A DNA stretch of 64,000 bases from Lysinibacillus xylanilyticus (GCF_001183605.1 NZ_LFXJ01000005.1:1292745-1356744); one strand, 5' to 3'; positions 26,894 through 37,101 are shown, counted from the first letter of the stretch. Translations and numbers: made by a program. Notes: a model not told the origin generated them from the sequence alone.

Positions 26894-27017
26894 TCTTATA
26901 TATAAATTTATTCCAAGAATTATTCAAACTTCTTCACTACCACTTCAATATTAATCCTCATCTTAAATCAATAATACATCACGCCATTCCCATTTTGTAT
27001 AAAATTACCTATTAATA

Positions 27018-27062
27018 TAAAAAACCGAATACTCATTATCAATAAAATATTGAGTACCGGTC
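27018..27062 (-). terminator. Terminator of the fabH gene
   Basis: Imperfect stem built on ACCG-AATACTCA and TGAGTA-CCGGT, with six T on the minus strand; it lies about 50 bases past the fabH stop. Confidence 0.7.
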
Positions 27063-27108
27063 ATATGTTTATATTGTTCTCAAAAACATTAATAAGGGAT
27101 ATTAAAAA

Positions 27109-28101
27109 TTATTCTAGACACCACTTAATAATAAGTCCTGCATGTGTAAGACCTCCACCAAACCCATAGATTAATAAAGTATCCCCATTATTTAATTTCC
27201 CTTCGTTTATGCCTAACTGTAAGGCCAATGGAATAGAAACGGATGATGTATTTCCCATATACTCAACACTAGTTAATGTTTTATCTAGGCTAATACCTGA
27301 TTTTTCACAAATGGATTCTATCATTCTTAAATTAGCACTATGAGGCACAAACCAATCTATTTCATGTAGTTGCATTTCTGCTTGCTGTAGTAATTTCTCT
27401 ATACCTATAGGAAGTGTACGCGATGCCCATTTATATACCTCTCTTCCATTTTGAACTATTTTCCCTGACGTATTCAATGCTGAACCGTGCATAGTAGTTG
27501 ATAAATTAGTTAAGTATAAATGCTTTCCTCCTGCACCATTTGTACCTATATGACTAGCGATAAAGCTTGGCATTGCTTCATCCTTTTCTATTAAAACTGC
27601 TGCAGCTCCATCCCCAAATAAGATACATGTCGTTCGATCTGTATAGTCCGTAACTTTAGATAAAGCTTCCGTCGTTATAAATAAAATTTTACGATGGAGT
27701 CCTGATGTAATTAACCCGTTCGCTACATGTAATCCATATGTAAATCCAGCACAAGCTGCGTGAAGATCTAATGCACCTACATCTTTCATTTGAAAGTGTT
27801 CTTGGATTTGGCAAGCTACACTTGGAAAGGCATAATCAGGTGTAGTTGTTGCAACGAGAATTAAATCTATATCCGAAAGATCCTTTTGATATTGTTCAAC
27901 CAAATTTTCTATAGCTTTAAAGGCTAATGTTGACGCAAATTCATTCTCACTTGTTATTCTTCGTTCCTTCATGCCAGTCCTTTGTACAATCCAATCATCG
28001 TTCGTCTCTACTATCTTTTCTAAATCATCATTTGTTAGCCTATTTTCGGGAACATAAGTACCTATTGCTGTTATTCTTGCTTTTGATTGAATGTTAATCA
28101 T
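27109..28101 (-). CDS. fabH: 3-oxoacyl-ACP synthase III (FabH, FabHB/YhfB-like)
   Basis: It starts fatty-acid chains by condensing acyl-CoA with malonyl-ACP. Catalytic Cys lies in LDLHAACAGFTYG, His in WFVPHSANLRMIE, Asn in VEYMGNTSSVSIP, the full triad. Length is 330 residues, normal. PHSANLRMIESIC is the form seen in YhfB (FabHB), the second Bacillus isozyme, rather than FabHA. AAAGGAGTGAGATG precedes the ATG. It is monocistronic, away from other fab genes. A FapR-like operator lies 146-162 bases upstream. Confidence 0.93.
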   Translation of the reverse strand: MINIQSKARITAIGTYVPENRLTNDDLEKIVETNDDWIVQRTGMKERRITSENEFASTLAFKAIENLVEQYQKDLSDIDLILVATTTPDYAFPSVACQIQEHFQMKDVGALDLHAACAGFTYGLHVANGLITSGLHRKILFITTEALSKVTDYTDRTTCILFGDGAAAVLIEKDEAMPSFIASHIGTNGAGGKHLYLTNLSTTMHGSALNTSGKIVQNGREVYKWASRTLPIGIEKLLQQAEMQLHEIDWFVPHSANLRMIESICEKSGISLDKTLTSVEYMGNTSSVSIPLALQLGINEGKLNNGDTLLIYGFGGGLTHAGLIIKWCLE

Positions 28102-28246
28102 TCAACATCTCACTCCTTTTTTATATTCAAGTACTATTACTTAACAATACAAATTAAGGTTCTTCAAAACTTTGTAGTTCCTTTAATATGTATTATTTTT
28201 CATCATAAGAAATACCTTAGACTAAAATAATTTTTATCACCTCATT

Positions 28247-28263
28247 TTAGTAACTGGTACTAA
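28247..28263. promoter_or_regulatory. Probable FapR operator upstream of fabH
   Basis: The 17-bp palindrome TTAGTAACTGGTACTAA (one mismatch per arm pair) is followed by an AT-rich leader to fabH. It matches the site before fabZ (3889-3905) at 14 of 17 positions. Confidence 0.75.
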
Positions 28264-28304
28264 TTATAAGTAAAATAAGAAATATATTCAACTTTGACAC
28301 CTAA

Positions 28305-28336
28305 ATAAAAGGCATCAAGAAACTCTTGATACCTTA
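28305..28336 (-). terminator. Terminator of the glcU-gdh operon
   Basis: Stem AGGCATCAAGA / TCTTGATACCT with TTTT on the minus strand, 15 bases past the gdh stop. Confidence 0.85.
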
Positions 28337-28350
28337 GTTAACAACATTCC

Positions 28351-29151
<801 letters not shown>

Positions 29152-30009
29152 TTATTTTTTCGCAATCCCTAACATAATGCCAGCAGCAACTATAAAAACA
29201 ATCCCTATGATAATTGCAATGAATTGCCGTTTTGTTTTTTTCTCACCTAATATAAAAATTCCGCCTAAAGTGGAGATGATGATCCCCATTTGGGAGAGAG
29301 AAAAACTTGTTGCGACACCTACACGTGGTTGAGATATGAATAAAAACATATTTCCGGCCGCCCAGATTAAACCTGGGATAATATTACGAAACGCATATTT
29401 ATTAAATGGTTTATGCTTAAAGGTTAATAAAACCCCACCTATTACCATCCCGATTGCTTGTGGTAATAAAGCAGACCATCCACTAACATTGAATAAACGT
29501 ATTACCACCACATATACTAAATATCCAAACGTTGAAACAAGTAAAATTAAAATCCCTTTTTTCAAATTGCTTCCGTGATCTTCTTTTTTCTCCTCTGGAT
29601 TTGGAAGAGATGTAAGTACGATCCCTATAATAATACTTATAAGTGCAAGAACACCTAAAATAACCGACATTGTTGTCGACCATTCATGGAACACAATTAC
29701 ACCAAATAAAGTTGTGGACACTAATTGTAGCCCTGTCGAAATAGGCATTGTTTTGGAAACACCCATTAAATCAATACTTTTCAATTGGTTTACTTGTCCT
29801 AAGGCCCAAAAGAGACCTGATACAATTCCGACTCCAAACACTAATGGTGTTAACTCAGGCTTTACAAAAAAATAAATACCTATTGAGAAAATAAGTGCAC
29901 CAAATGTAGTCCCTAGTACTTGACTATAGGGTCCACCACCGAGCTTGACGTTAAATAATACTATACTTCCCCAAAAGAGAGCTGGTAATAATGCAAGGAT
30001 AATATCCAT
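29152..30009 (-). CDS. glcU: Glucose uptake protein GlcU
   Basis: Ten-segment membrane carrier of the GRP/DMT superfamily importing glucose. It starts MDIILALLPALFWGSIVLFN and has KTMPISTGLQLVSTTLFGVI and QPRVGVATSFSLSQMGIII, typical of GlcU. I chose ATG 30009 because GAGAGGTG precedes it; the GTG at 30018 overlaps that site. It is first gene of the glcU-gdh operon, supplying substrate to the dehydrogenase. Confidence 0.93.
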   Translation of the reverse strand: MDIILALLPALFWGSIVLFNVKLGGGPYSQVLGTTFGALIFSIGIYFFVKPELTPLVFGVGIVSGLFWALGQVNQLKSIDLMGVSKTMPISTGLQLVSTTLFGVIVFHEWSTTMSVILGVLALISIIIGIVLTSLPNPEEKKEDHGSNLKKGILILLVSTFGYLVYVVVIRLFNVSGWSALLPQAIGMVIGGVLLTFKHKPFNKYAFRNIIPGLIWAAGNMFLFISQPRVGVATSFSLSQMGIIISTLGGIFILGEKKTKRQFIAIIIGIVFIVAAGIMLGIAKK

Positions 30010-30487
30010 TTCTTTCACCTCTCTAAATGCTTTATTTGATTCTGATTATTGTTACTTGAAACAAAACATCCATAATACTTTTTTATGATGTACCAAGGTA
30101 AATTTTTTATACTTTTAACTTAGAACCACGATTTTAGTTTTGCTTAATTTGTAATGTAAAACTTGCACTTTCATAACGCAAAATAACCAAGATGGCAACT
30201 AAGCTATCTTGGTCCTCAATATTATAAGTCACTTTTTTTATATTTTTTATTCATTACTAAGGCAATCAACTCTACAATAGTAGTTATCCCATCATAATAT
30301 AAATTAAGCTATTATTTAGCTTACACACCGCCTTGAATTGTTACTGAGGGTCACTTCCATATGGTGGCCCTTTTTTATTGTTAAATTTTTTTCGAGTTTC
30401 TCATTTTAAAGGACTTTTTGTTGGATAAATACCTCCACTATTTTCTATAAAGGTACATATTATAGTTGTAGAAAGGAGGAATTCTTT
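30010..30487. other. Divergent intergenic region with terminator-like hairpins
   Basis: It includes a weak stem ACCAAGAT/ATCTTGGT (30186-30213) and a strong one GGGTCACTT...GGTGGCCC followed by six T (30345-30376). The latter resembles the terminator of the YjcZ-like gene at 30669, so a small gene of the same kind may have been lost here. The ribosome site AAAGGAGG of the next gene lies at the right edge. Confidence 0.5.
30345..30376 (+). terminator. Orphan terminator
   Basis: GGGTCACTTCCATATGGTGG then CCC and a T run. No gene ends just upstream on this strand. Confidence 0.7.
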
Positions 30488-30634
30488 ATGGGATGCTTCG
30501 GAAACTATGGCAATTACAACAATTGTTGCTACGGAGGTTATAGCTATGGAGGTGGCAATAACGGTTCAACATTTGTTCTAATTGTTGTTCTGTTCATTCT
30601 TTTAATTATTGTCGGCGCTACTTTCATAAAATAA
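30488..30634 (+). CDS. YjcZ family sporulation protein
   Basis: A 48-residue protein. The ATG follows AAAGGAGG. The N-terminal half is Gly/Tyr/Asn-rich with three Cys (MGCFGNYGNYNNCCYGGYSY), then the hydrophobic STFVLIVVLFILLIIVGATF. FVLIVVLFILLIIVG is the YjcZ family hallmark. Such proteins are small spore-associated membrane proteins in Bacillus. It is a single gene with its own terminator. Confidence 0.88.
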   Translation: MGCFGNYGNYNNCCYGGYSYGGGNNGSTFVLIVVLFILLIIVGATFIK

Positions 30635-31134
30635 ACAGGGTGAAATTGTTTAGCATACCTGTTCATTCAAGGTCACTTCCACAGAGTGACCTTTTTTAGA
30701 TGAGATAATGTGCCGCCCTTTAGGGTATGAATTTGCCCAACGATCCAGCCTCAATTAATTATTCCCCGTCACAAAATAAGTCAAAATTTCACTAGTGCCA
30801 ACAATTATTTATTCTTTACATTATCGTTTTTTATCCATACGTATCGCGGGCACTAGCTTCAGGCTATTAATAAATTATACTCAATACCTCGCCTTATGCT
30901 CATTTAGGGAAAACTAAGTTATTCCTGCCTCCAAAAATGATAAGTTAAGGATCACTTTCCTCCGCTGACCCTATATATATAAACCTTAATTAATGAACAA
31001 TAGTCTCAGTTCAGGAAATTGTAAATTTAATTAGTCACCTTTTTTACACTTAAAGCATTCCAAATAATTATTTACAGGAAATGGAACGGCGAACTCTTTA
31101 TAAAGATATTGTCGTTTCTTTTTTTATAGATATA
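30635..31134. other. Intergenic stretch between YjcZ and coat-like genes
   Basis: The terminator at 30669-30698 ends the YjcZ gene. The rest (about 430 bp) shows no ORF or repeat that I can support. Confidence 0.45.
30669..30698 (+). terminator. Terminator of the YjcZ gene
   Basis: Stem AGGTCACTT / AGTGACCT followed by six T. Confidence 0.85.
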
Positions 31135-31353
31135 TTAGTAATAGCGTGGGTTCGGATAGTGGTGGTGGTGGTGGTGCGGATGGCGATGATGTGATGGATA
31201 TGTTGTATGGGTTGGGTAGTAATGCATTGGGTAGTAATGGTGGGTTGGATAGTGATGAGTCGGATAAACATGGGCTGGAGCAGTAACCGGGTAATATGGA
31301 TGTCTCCCACCATGTTGTCCCCCATAAGTATCATGTCCGTAATCGTATCGCAT
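31135..31353 (-). CDS. His/Tyr/Pro-rich spore-coat-like protein
   Basis: A 72-residue low-complexity protein. ATG at 31353 has a strong AAAGGAGG. Sequence alternates YPTHH and HYYPM blocks, then HPHHHHHHYPNPRYY at the end. It contains no Cys and about a third His. Composition and size recall CotD-type inner coat proteins of Bacillus, and a YjcZ gene is nearby, so a coat or metal-binding role is inferred. A reading in the next frame gives a Thr/Ile-rich product without a ribosome site and is rejected. Confidence 0.75.
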   Translation of the reverse strand: MRYDYGHDTYGGQHGGRHPYYPVTAPAHVYPTHHYPTHHYYPMHYYPTHTTYPSHHRHPHHHHHHYPNPRYY

Positions 31354-31782
31354 ATCTTTTCCTCCTTTCGATTTCGATATAGGTTATGCTATAAAAGGAT
31401 TAACAGTCTACGCAGATGCCTATTTGCTAGTCAAATTGCCTCCTCTTCACACCTACAAACAGAAGAACAATCACCATTTCTACTAATTTTTCTACACTGA
31501 ATACCATTAATTGAGCATGTTTTTTATCTACAATGTATGTTTTCTATAATTTAAATGGACTGTAGAGTTAATAAAAGAAAAAAGATACAGCTCGCTTTTG
31601 TCGACACAATAAATAAGCTGTTTATATGACAATACGAAAGCCCACAATCATTCAACTTATCACATCGAATCTACTAGCATAGCATTTTTTTCATGTATAC
31701 CTAAATAATACCTTATTCGTGTTATAATTCTGTTGAGTATAGAAGTAGAAATTAAATTAAGCACAATTAAGGAGCGAAATTC
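31354..31782. other. Intergenic stretch of 429 bp
   Basis: It holds the promoters of the divergent coat-like and zinc-ribbon genes. Nothing else was recognised. Confidence 0.4.
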
Positions 31783-31962
31783 ATGATCGATAAAAAATGT
31801 AAAAGATGTGGAAAAACCCAATTTACAGAGGCTACAGATTACATACCTATAAAACCAAGTAAAGGCTCATTTAAAGGGGCAAACAAGATCTACACATTTT
31901 GCTTAGATTGTGGTGAAGTTGACTCAATTCGTATCGAAAATACAACTATTTTTAATAAATAG
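31783..31962 (+). CDS. Small zinc-ribbon protein
   Basis: A 59-residue protein. AAGGAGCG lies at good spacing before the ATG. Two CxxC pairs, KCKRCGK at the start and FCLDCGE near residue 40, form a zinc ribbon. The rest is short beta-strand-like sequence. No helix-turn-helix or enzyme domain is present. Function is unknown; single ribbons often bind nucleic acid or protein. Confidence 0.8.
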   Translation: MIDKKCKRCGKTQFTEATDYIPIKPSKGSFKGANKIYTFCLDCGEVDSIRIENTTIFNK

Positions 31963-32245
31963 GCTTTTAAAAATAGAGCGATAATGGCCCACATATAAAA
32001 AAATGAATATCCTATAATTTCAAACCTTTTGTGAGTGTGTTTGTAATCATGATGGCCATTCGTAATTTACTAAATCCCACCAATTGATCAATAGCATGAT
32101 TTTAATACTTCAAAGTGAAGGAATTTGACACAACAATTTCGAATATTAAAGATGTATTTATTCGTACAAGTCTTTGTGAAGAACATTTGACAAACAAATT
32201 CGACTGTGAAAATTGAGTATTTGATTTCGTAAAGGAGAGATTTTA

Positions 32246-32710
32246 ATGAGTATCGTTATCAAAAGAACCAATGAAACTGAAGCTCCTATTCTTTTAGAAA
32301 TACAGAAAGAAGCATTTGAAGATGATTTAAGAAAGTATGAAGACCATGATACAAGTCCAGTAAATGAACCGATCGAACGATTACTTCGAAAAATTGAACT
32401 CTTTATACACTATACCATATGGCACAATAATGTGATTATTGGGGGTATAGATGTGCGTGATTTAAAAGATAACAAATATCGATTAAACAGAATATTCATC
32501 TCAAATAAATATCAAAACAAAGGGCTTGGTAGCCAGATAATGCAATTGGTAGAAGAAGAATTTCCTTCAGCAGTTGAATGGGTTTTAGATACACCACATT
32601 TAAATATTAGAAATCATCACTTCTACGAAAAATTGGGCTATAAGAAAATCGGTCAACATCAAATAAATGAAAAGCTTATTTTATTTGATTATACAAAAAA
32701 GATAATGTAA
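32246..32710 (+). CDS. GNAT acetyltransferase
   Basis: A 154-residue GNAT. The acetyl-CoA core is RLNRIFISNKYQNKGLGSQI, followed by EWVLDTPHLNIRNHHFYEKL and GYKKIGQ. AAAGGAGAG precedes the ATG. It is a single gene; the substrate is unknown. Confidence 0.88.
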   Translation: MSIVIKRTNETEAPILLEIQKEAFEDDLRKYEDHDTSPVNEPIERLLRKIELFIHYTIWHNNVIIGGIDVRDLKDNKYRLNRIFISNKYQNKGLGSQIMQLVEEEFPSAVEWVLDTPHLNIRNHHFYEKLGYKKIGQHQINEKLILFDYTKKIM

Positions 32711-32794
32711 TGTTCGATTACACAAAAATTGTAAATTTCTATTTAATATTAATATGACTGTCTATAATTCAGTTTTTGATAGTGAGAGCATAGA

Positions 32795-32843
32795 ACAAAC
32801 AAAAAGACTACTCATCACAGAGTAATCCATTTTTGTTTGTTGT
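32795..32843. terminator. Long hairpin between convergent genes
   Basis: Outer arms AACAAACAAAAA / TTTTTGTTTGTT enclose a second inverted pair around CTCATCACAGAG. It can end both the GNAT gene and the convergent DUF2306 gene. Confidence 0.8.
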
Positions 32844-33497
32844 TTAAAATTGTAATTTCGCATTTTCCTGATGCTTCAATATATTAAATTTTCGTTGGAT
32901 ATACCATTCCACAACTATTAAATTGGGTATCCAACATAACCAAGCGATTATAGAGTAGCTAAGATTAAAATGTTCAAACCCAAATAGTATAGTAAACAAG
33001 ACAAGCCATATTCTTAATGTGACAGCTGCAAAGGTTAAAGAATAATTTCTTATCATCCACTTTTGATGATCAAAAACTTTTTTATTTTTAATTTTAGCAA
33101 AAGCTTGTAATGCTGTTATCAACCAAAATGTAGATAAGAAACCAAACCCCAACTGAGACATCAATCCTCCTGTAGCATAAAAGGCTAAATAAAGCCCTGA
33201 AACGCTTCCTAATAAAATACCTATCAAATAAATTTTCCCCATCATACGATGACGTTTTATATTTTTTTCTCTAAACTTCGAAAATAAAGTAAAGGGACCA
33301 ATGACTAAAGCCACTACTCCAGATATGATATGCAAATAAAGCATTATGTACCAAAACGAACTCAATGTTGCATTTAACATAAGCTTTAATTTAACAAATC
33401 CTGCTTGATGCGCATCCATGAAGAAATATTGAACAACTGAATAACAAGATATTAAAATAGCTAAACAAATCAATATAAGCCAAGTTTTTTTATGCAT
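32844..33497 (-). CDS. DUF2306 membrane protein
   Basis: A 217-residue integral membrane protein with six or seven hydrophobic segments. The core LHIISGVVALVIGPFTLFSK, then KRHRMMGKIYLIGILLGSVS and DHQKWMIRNYSLTFAAVTLR, is the DUF2306 pattern; the conserved His residues (LHI, RHR, DHQ) may bind haem, an inference. AGGAGG precedes the ATG. It is a single gene. Confidence 0.85.
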   Translation of the reverse strand: MHKKTWLILICLAILISCYSVVQYFFMDAHQAGFVKLKLMLNATLSSFWYIMLYLHIISGVVALVIGPFTLFSKFREKNIKRHRMMGKIYLIGILLGSVSGLYLAFYATGGLMSQLGFGFLSTFWLITALQAFAKIKNKKVFDHQKWMIRNYSLTFAAVTLRIWLVLFTILFGFEHFNLSYSIIAWLCWIPNLIVVEWYIQRKFNILKHQENAKLQF

Positions 33498-33854
33498 CTT
33501 TCTACCTCCTATTTTTTAATGTCGGATTTTGCGTTCAAAAGAATCTCCTCACTTCATCTATATGCTATTTAAGTACTTGTTTTGTTATGTATGATTTCTT
33601 TCTGTTCTTACTGTAACATTTAATTTCACGACATCCCCTTCCCACCTAATAAGTGGTAAAAAAATGCGCGTAAGAGGTTTTATTTTTTAAATGAAATTTG
33701 AACCATATAGAATTTTTTGATATTTCTTAGATTGCCATGCTTTCTCTCCCTATGGATAAAAGGATAGTAGAGTTGACTTATATTTATAATTTTGGCATAA
33801 TTTAAATAACTCAATCAAGAACGTGAAAAATAGTTTGAAAGGAGGTATAAGGCA
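33498..33854. other. Divergent intergenic region
   Basis: Promoter region for the DUF2306 gene and, on the other side, the leader/GNAT pair. No further gene or repeat was seen. Confidence 0.4.
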
Positions 33855-33887
33855 GTGGATAAATTACGTTTACACTCTTCAAAATAA
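33855..33887 (+). CDS. Possible 10-codon leader peptide
   Basis: GTG at 33855 follows AAAGGAGG and encodes VDKLRLHSSK, ending 20 bases before the GNAT start. A perfect ribosome site for such a short frame is typical of regulatory leader peptides, though it could also be chance or a standby site. There is no clear attenuator stem. Confidence 0.4.
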   Translation: MDKLRLHSSK

Positions 33888-33907
33888 AATTTTGAGGAGG
33901 AAGAAAA

Positions 33908-34318
33908 ATGACAATTATATTTAAAGAAGAAAAGTATATTGATAAGAACGATTTAAAAGTACTATATGAGGATGTAGAATGGTATGCATATACAAAAGAT
34001 TTAGACCAGTTACAGCAAGCATTGTTAAACTCTATCTATGTATTATCTGCATGGGAAAATGATCAATTAATTGGTTTAACAAGAGTTGTGGGTGATGGTC
34101 TTACAATCCTTTATATACAGGATATTTTAGTTTTGAATAGCCATCAAAATCGAGGCATCGCGACTGATATGATGAATCATATTTTAGAAAAATATAAAGA
34201 TGTTCGTCAAAAGGTTCTTTTAACAGAAGAAGCCCCTGATGTCCGTCATTTTTATGAAAAGAATGGTTTCCAATCTTGTGACAAAGGAACACTTGTAGCT
34301 TTTGCAAAAATGACTTAA
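33908..34318 (+). CDS. GNAT acetyltransferase
   Basis: A 136-residue GNAT of the YkkB/PhnO-like short type. It has AWENDQLIGLTRVVGDGLTI and the acetyl-CoA loop LVLNSHQNRGIATDMMNHIL, ending APDVRHFYEKNGFQSCDKGT. The ATG is preceded by GAGGAGG, and a 10-codon leader ORF lies just upstream. The substrate is unknown. Confidence 0.88.
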   Translation: MTIIFKEEKYIDKNDLKVLYEDVEWYAYTKDLDQLQQALLNSIYVLSAWENDQLIGLTRVVGDGLTILYIQDILVLNSHQNRGIATDMMNHILEKYKDVRQKVLLTEEAPDVRHFYEKNGFQSCDKGTLVAFAKMT

Positions 34319-34384
34319 TTGTGTGCTAATGCTAGACATTTAACCCAACAAAAAAATAAATGAAATTTGATATATCCACTATTC

Positions 34385-34430
34385 TAGGACTTGTGTGTAT
34401 GATATTCCTCATATATACAAGTCCTTTTAT
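34385..34430 (+). terminator. Terminator of the GNAT gene
   Basis: Arms AGGACTTGTGTGTATGA / TCATATATACAAGTCCT with TTTT, 70 bases past the stop. Confidence 0.8.
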
Positions 34431-34765
34431 TAGGCTATCATATGTTTACACGATCGCTCACATACTTTTGTACATGGCTTTGTACCCCTCAGAATAGTCA
34501 AAAATTGAAAGCAAACTGGAATGAAATTATGCTTCAACACCCCTAACCTACTATAACCTTTCATAGCCTTAAACTCGCTAAAATACGTGAAACACTAAAA
34601 AGCTTTTCACACGTAGCAGAAGAAAAAGCTATGTACAATTAGGTCACTTATTAAAAAATCCAAGCCATCAAACCCTTAATAAGACTACTCTACAAAATAG
34701 CAGCTTCTAAGCTCAACAACGTTTCAATGCGCTTTGTCCCCTACAGGTTATGAAAAAACAAATAC

Positions 34766-34792
34766 AAAAAACCGCCCATTTCTGAGCGGTCT
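34766..34792 (-). terminator. Terminator of the DMT transporter gene
   Basis: Short GC-rich stem ACCGC/GCGGT with six T on the minus strand, about 40 bases past the stop. Confidence 0.75.
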
Positions 34793-34829
34793 ACTGTTAT
34801 CTGATTTAATTTGTACCCATTGTCTTTAT

Positions 34830-35717
34830 TCACGTTTGTTTAATTTTTCGGGGAATTCTAAATCCTAAAGCTATAGCTGCACCTATACAGCTAGATAGAC
34901 ATCCTATTATCAAATATATTGAAAGAAGTGATTCACCAATTAGAACAGATGCTATACCCCCAATAACCGGAAATAAAGCTACCATGTACCCACTTTTGGC
35001 AGCACCTATTCTTTCAACAAGCTTTAAATAAAATAGCCATGCTAGGAAAGATGCTATCAATGTTAAGTACAGTAAAGCAGATATGTATGTTGTTGATGTA
35101 GGAATTATGATTTTTTGTCCCTGTAACAATACAATTATTGACATTAAAATACTTCCTACAGCAAAACCAATTGCATTAGAATAAATAGGATCAATCTTTA
35201 CTCTGGCGTTCCTTGCAGAACTTACATCACCAATCGCTGTAAGTACTGTACCTAAAAGAGCAACCATAATGCCTTTTAGAACATCTGTGCTAGAAAAATT
35301 ACTTAAAGAAGGATAAATGAGAACACAAACTCCAAACACCCCTAAAAGTCCTCCAAACAAAACACGAGGATGTAGTTGCTCTTTTAAGAAAATACGAAGA
35401 GCTAACGGCGTCAGTATCACTTTTAATGAAAAGATTAATGTTACAATTGCTGCTGAGCTTAATATTGTTGCGTAATATAGGCATAAATAACTTAAAGCAA
35501 AGTTACAAACACCAAACACAATGATAAAGGGTATATCTTTCCTTGTAGGTACCCCTTTAGGCTTAATAAACATTACTAGGGCAATAAATAAAAATGCAGT
35601 AATAACAAGCCGATAAGTCAAAGATAATTCTAAGCTTACTGGCGTTCCTTGAATTTTCACTGCAATAAAATTAAGCCCCCACACTATTAAACAAAATACA
35701 TACATTAGATTTGTCAC
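34830..35717 (-). CDS. EamA/DMT family transporter
   Basis: A 295-residue membrane protein with ten hydrophobic segments in two EamA halves. It begins LMYVFCLIVWGLNFIAVKIQ; the second half contains ERIGAAKSGYMVALFPVIGG and IGESLLSIYLIIGCL. Such carriers export metabolites such as amino acids or nucleosides. The start is GTG 35717 or ATG 35705; neither has a close ribosome site, AGAAGG being rather distant. It is a single gene. Confidence 0.85.
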   Translation of the reverse strand: MTNLMYVFCLIVWGLNFIAVKIQGTPVSLELSLTYRLVITAFLFIALVMFIKPKGVPTRKDIPFIIVFGVCNFALSYLCLYYATILSSAAIVTLIFSLKVILTPLALRIFLKEQLHPRVLFGGLLGVFGVCVLIYPSLSNFSSTDVLKGIMVALLGTVLTAIGDVSSARNARVKIDPIYSNAIGFAVGSILMSIIVLLQGQKIIIPTSTTYISALLYLTLIASFLAWLFYLKLVERIGAAKSGYMVALFPVIGGIASVLIGESLLSIYLIIGCLSSCIGAAIALGFRIPRKIKQT

Positions 35718-35945
35718 TGTATTTACTATACCTTCTGTCGTTCTTTAATTAACGAAATATCTAGAGAGAATATCCAACAGTTTTAGGAAAGAATTATCTT
35801 CTCTTGGAATTATCGCCTAATACATATTATCATCGTATTTCAAGTTTGTAAAAAGGTTTTTCCCTAACCTACTTAGCTTTGTAGATTCCTGAAAACGATG
35901 GAATCTATACATGTTACAAACTTTATTGACCAAACAAGCGTCTGG

Positions 35946-36120
35946 TCATTTGTTTATATGGTTTAAAAGCAATCCCTCAACTTGATTTTTTAACGCCTGA
36001 TTAGCATATCTTAATACTTGGTCCTCTCCAGGTGTAGTAACGGTTAAATCGCTGAAATACTCGCTCACCTTTTCCTACTTTGCTAAATCTCTTTTGATGT
36101 TGTATTGTTCGCTAGTTATA
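35946..36120 (-). pseudogene. Short relic of unknown family
   Basis: An in-frame stretch reads ITSEQYNIKRDLAK, a TAG, then EKVSEYFSDLTVTTPGEDQV and LRYANQALKNQVEGLLLNHI. The texture is protein-like on both sides of the stop. Only a nonsense change interrupts it, and the 5' end is not identifiable. No family is recognised. Confidence 0.4.
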
Positions 36121-36203
36121 GCTTTTAAGAGTTTTTCAATCAATTACATGTAAACCTTACACATCTTTAGATTTTCAATGACCGAAAAATCACGCTGTAA
36201 TGA

Positions 36204-36467
36204 TTGTATTGTCAAATCCAATATAACAAATTTGAAGAATTGAAATTGGTTGGATTAGCATCAGGGAAAGAGTTATATTACAAATTTCCACATGGGGATG
36301 AAATTTATAATGCGACGGCCATTTTTAAAGCAACAGCTGTAAAAGGCATTATTAAGCAAAATGAGGAGAGTAAAGATTTAAAATATTTCCCTTTAGAAAA
36401 ACTTCCAGATTTAAATTATACAACATTGAAATTACTAGAAAAGGTTGGCTATATTTCAACTGATTAG
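36204..36467 (+). pseudogene. C-terminal fragment of a Nudix hydrolase
   Basis: The 87-codon frame contains ELKLVGLASGKELYYKFPHG, DEIYNATAIFKATAV and LKYFPLEKLPDLNYTTLKLL. This is the C-terminal half of the ADP-ribose-pyrophosphatase-like Nudix group. The Nudix box itself (GX5EX7REUXEEXGU) is absent upstream, and the sequence before residue 10 is unrelated. It is therefore a broken gene at the edge of the accessory zone. Confidence 0.8.
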
Positions 36468-36629
36468 AAACGGGTCTATTATCCACCTCTCGTTATCCAA
36501 AACAATAAACTCACCCATCAATCTTGAAAATTACACACAATTCCTTTTGTTAAGCCTCCTCAACCACTTCTATGCCCCCCTGCTTCGCTCTGTTGACCAA
36601 AAGACTCAAGCAAGTGTCCTTATCTTGGT

Positions 36630-36700
36630 GTTCTTCTGAACTTGTTACTTCTCCAATTGGGATGTGCTCACTTACTGTTAGGATAGAACGTGCTTTATAT
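36630..36700 (-). pseudogene. Oldest deoD 3'-end fragment (copy 3)
   Basis: GTTCTTCTG, then TTGTTACTTCTCCAATTGGG and TCACTTACTGTTAGGATAGA align with 41599-41668 of deoD (minus strand) with roughly ten differences, including CACTTACTGTTAGGATAGAA exactly. Just beyond, ATCGAGATTTATGG resembles a further deoD segment near 42026, suggesting an internal deletion. It is a decayed fragment. Confidence 0.75.
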
Positions 36701-36897
36701 ATCGAGATTTATGGATATTTCCTAAAATCAAACTTTCAAATAATATTACATCTTGTAAAGCAATTTTTCTTGCGTAAAATGCTTATTTTGGTCTCTCACG
36801 GTCTCCAGTTTTGAGAGACCATTTCAAATGAAAAACTTGTTCCCTACTTTGTCGATTGCAATACACTTAACCTGTTCCAGTAAGGCACCTGAATAAG

Positions 36898-36938
36898 AAA
36901 AACACTGACTTCGTTAATGGATGAATCAGTGTTTTTTA
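36898..36938 (+). terminator. Terminator upstream of the GntR operon
   Basis: Stem AAAAACACTGA / TCAGTGTTTTT followed by T, closing off upstream transcription. Confidence 0.8.
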
Positions 36939-37101
36939 CGTTATCGATACATCATTTTTTTCAGGAGAAATTCTTAAAAAAGCCATGTATTGAACAAAAG
37001 CCTCTTTACAAAATTAAACAGTCATTGTACAGTTGGTTACACAAGTATACAACCATACAATCAGCATGAGCAAAACTGGGGCAAAGAAAGGAGTGTTCTT
37101 G

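Larger units (their letters stand above)
34319..34829. other. Intergenic region between convergent genes
   Basis: It carries two terminators (34385-34430 and 34766-34792). The 330 bp between them has no recognisable gene. Confidence 0.5.
36468..37101. other. Accessory-zone spacer with deoD fragment
   Basis: It holds the old deoD fragment (36630-36700), a hairpin GGTCTCTCA...TGAGAGACC at 36790-36821, a terminator at 36898, and the promoter region of the GntR gene. No intact gene is seen. Confidence 0.6.

Noticed and set aside
31098..31334. Alternative Thr/Ile-rich frame within the coat-like gene.
   Set aside because: No ribosome site, while the His/Tyr-rich frame starts right after AAAGGAGG.
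36445..36814. Two plus-strand frames over the deoD fragment zone.
   Set aside because: They cross the antisense deoD fragment and lack ribosome sites.
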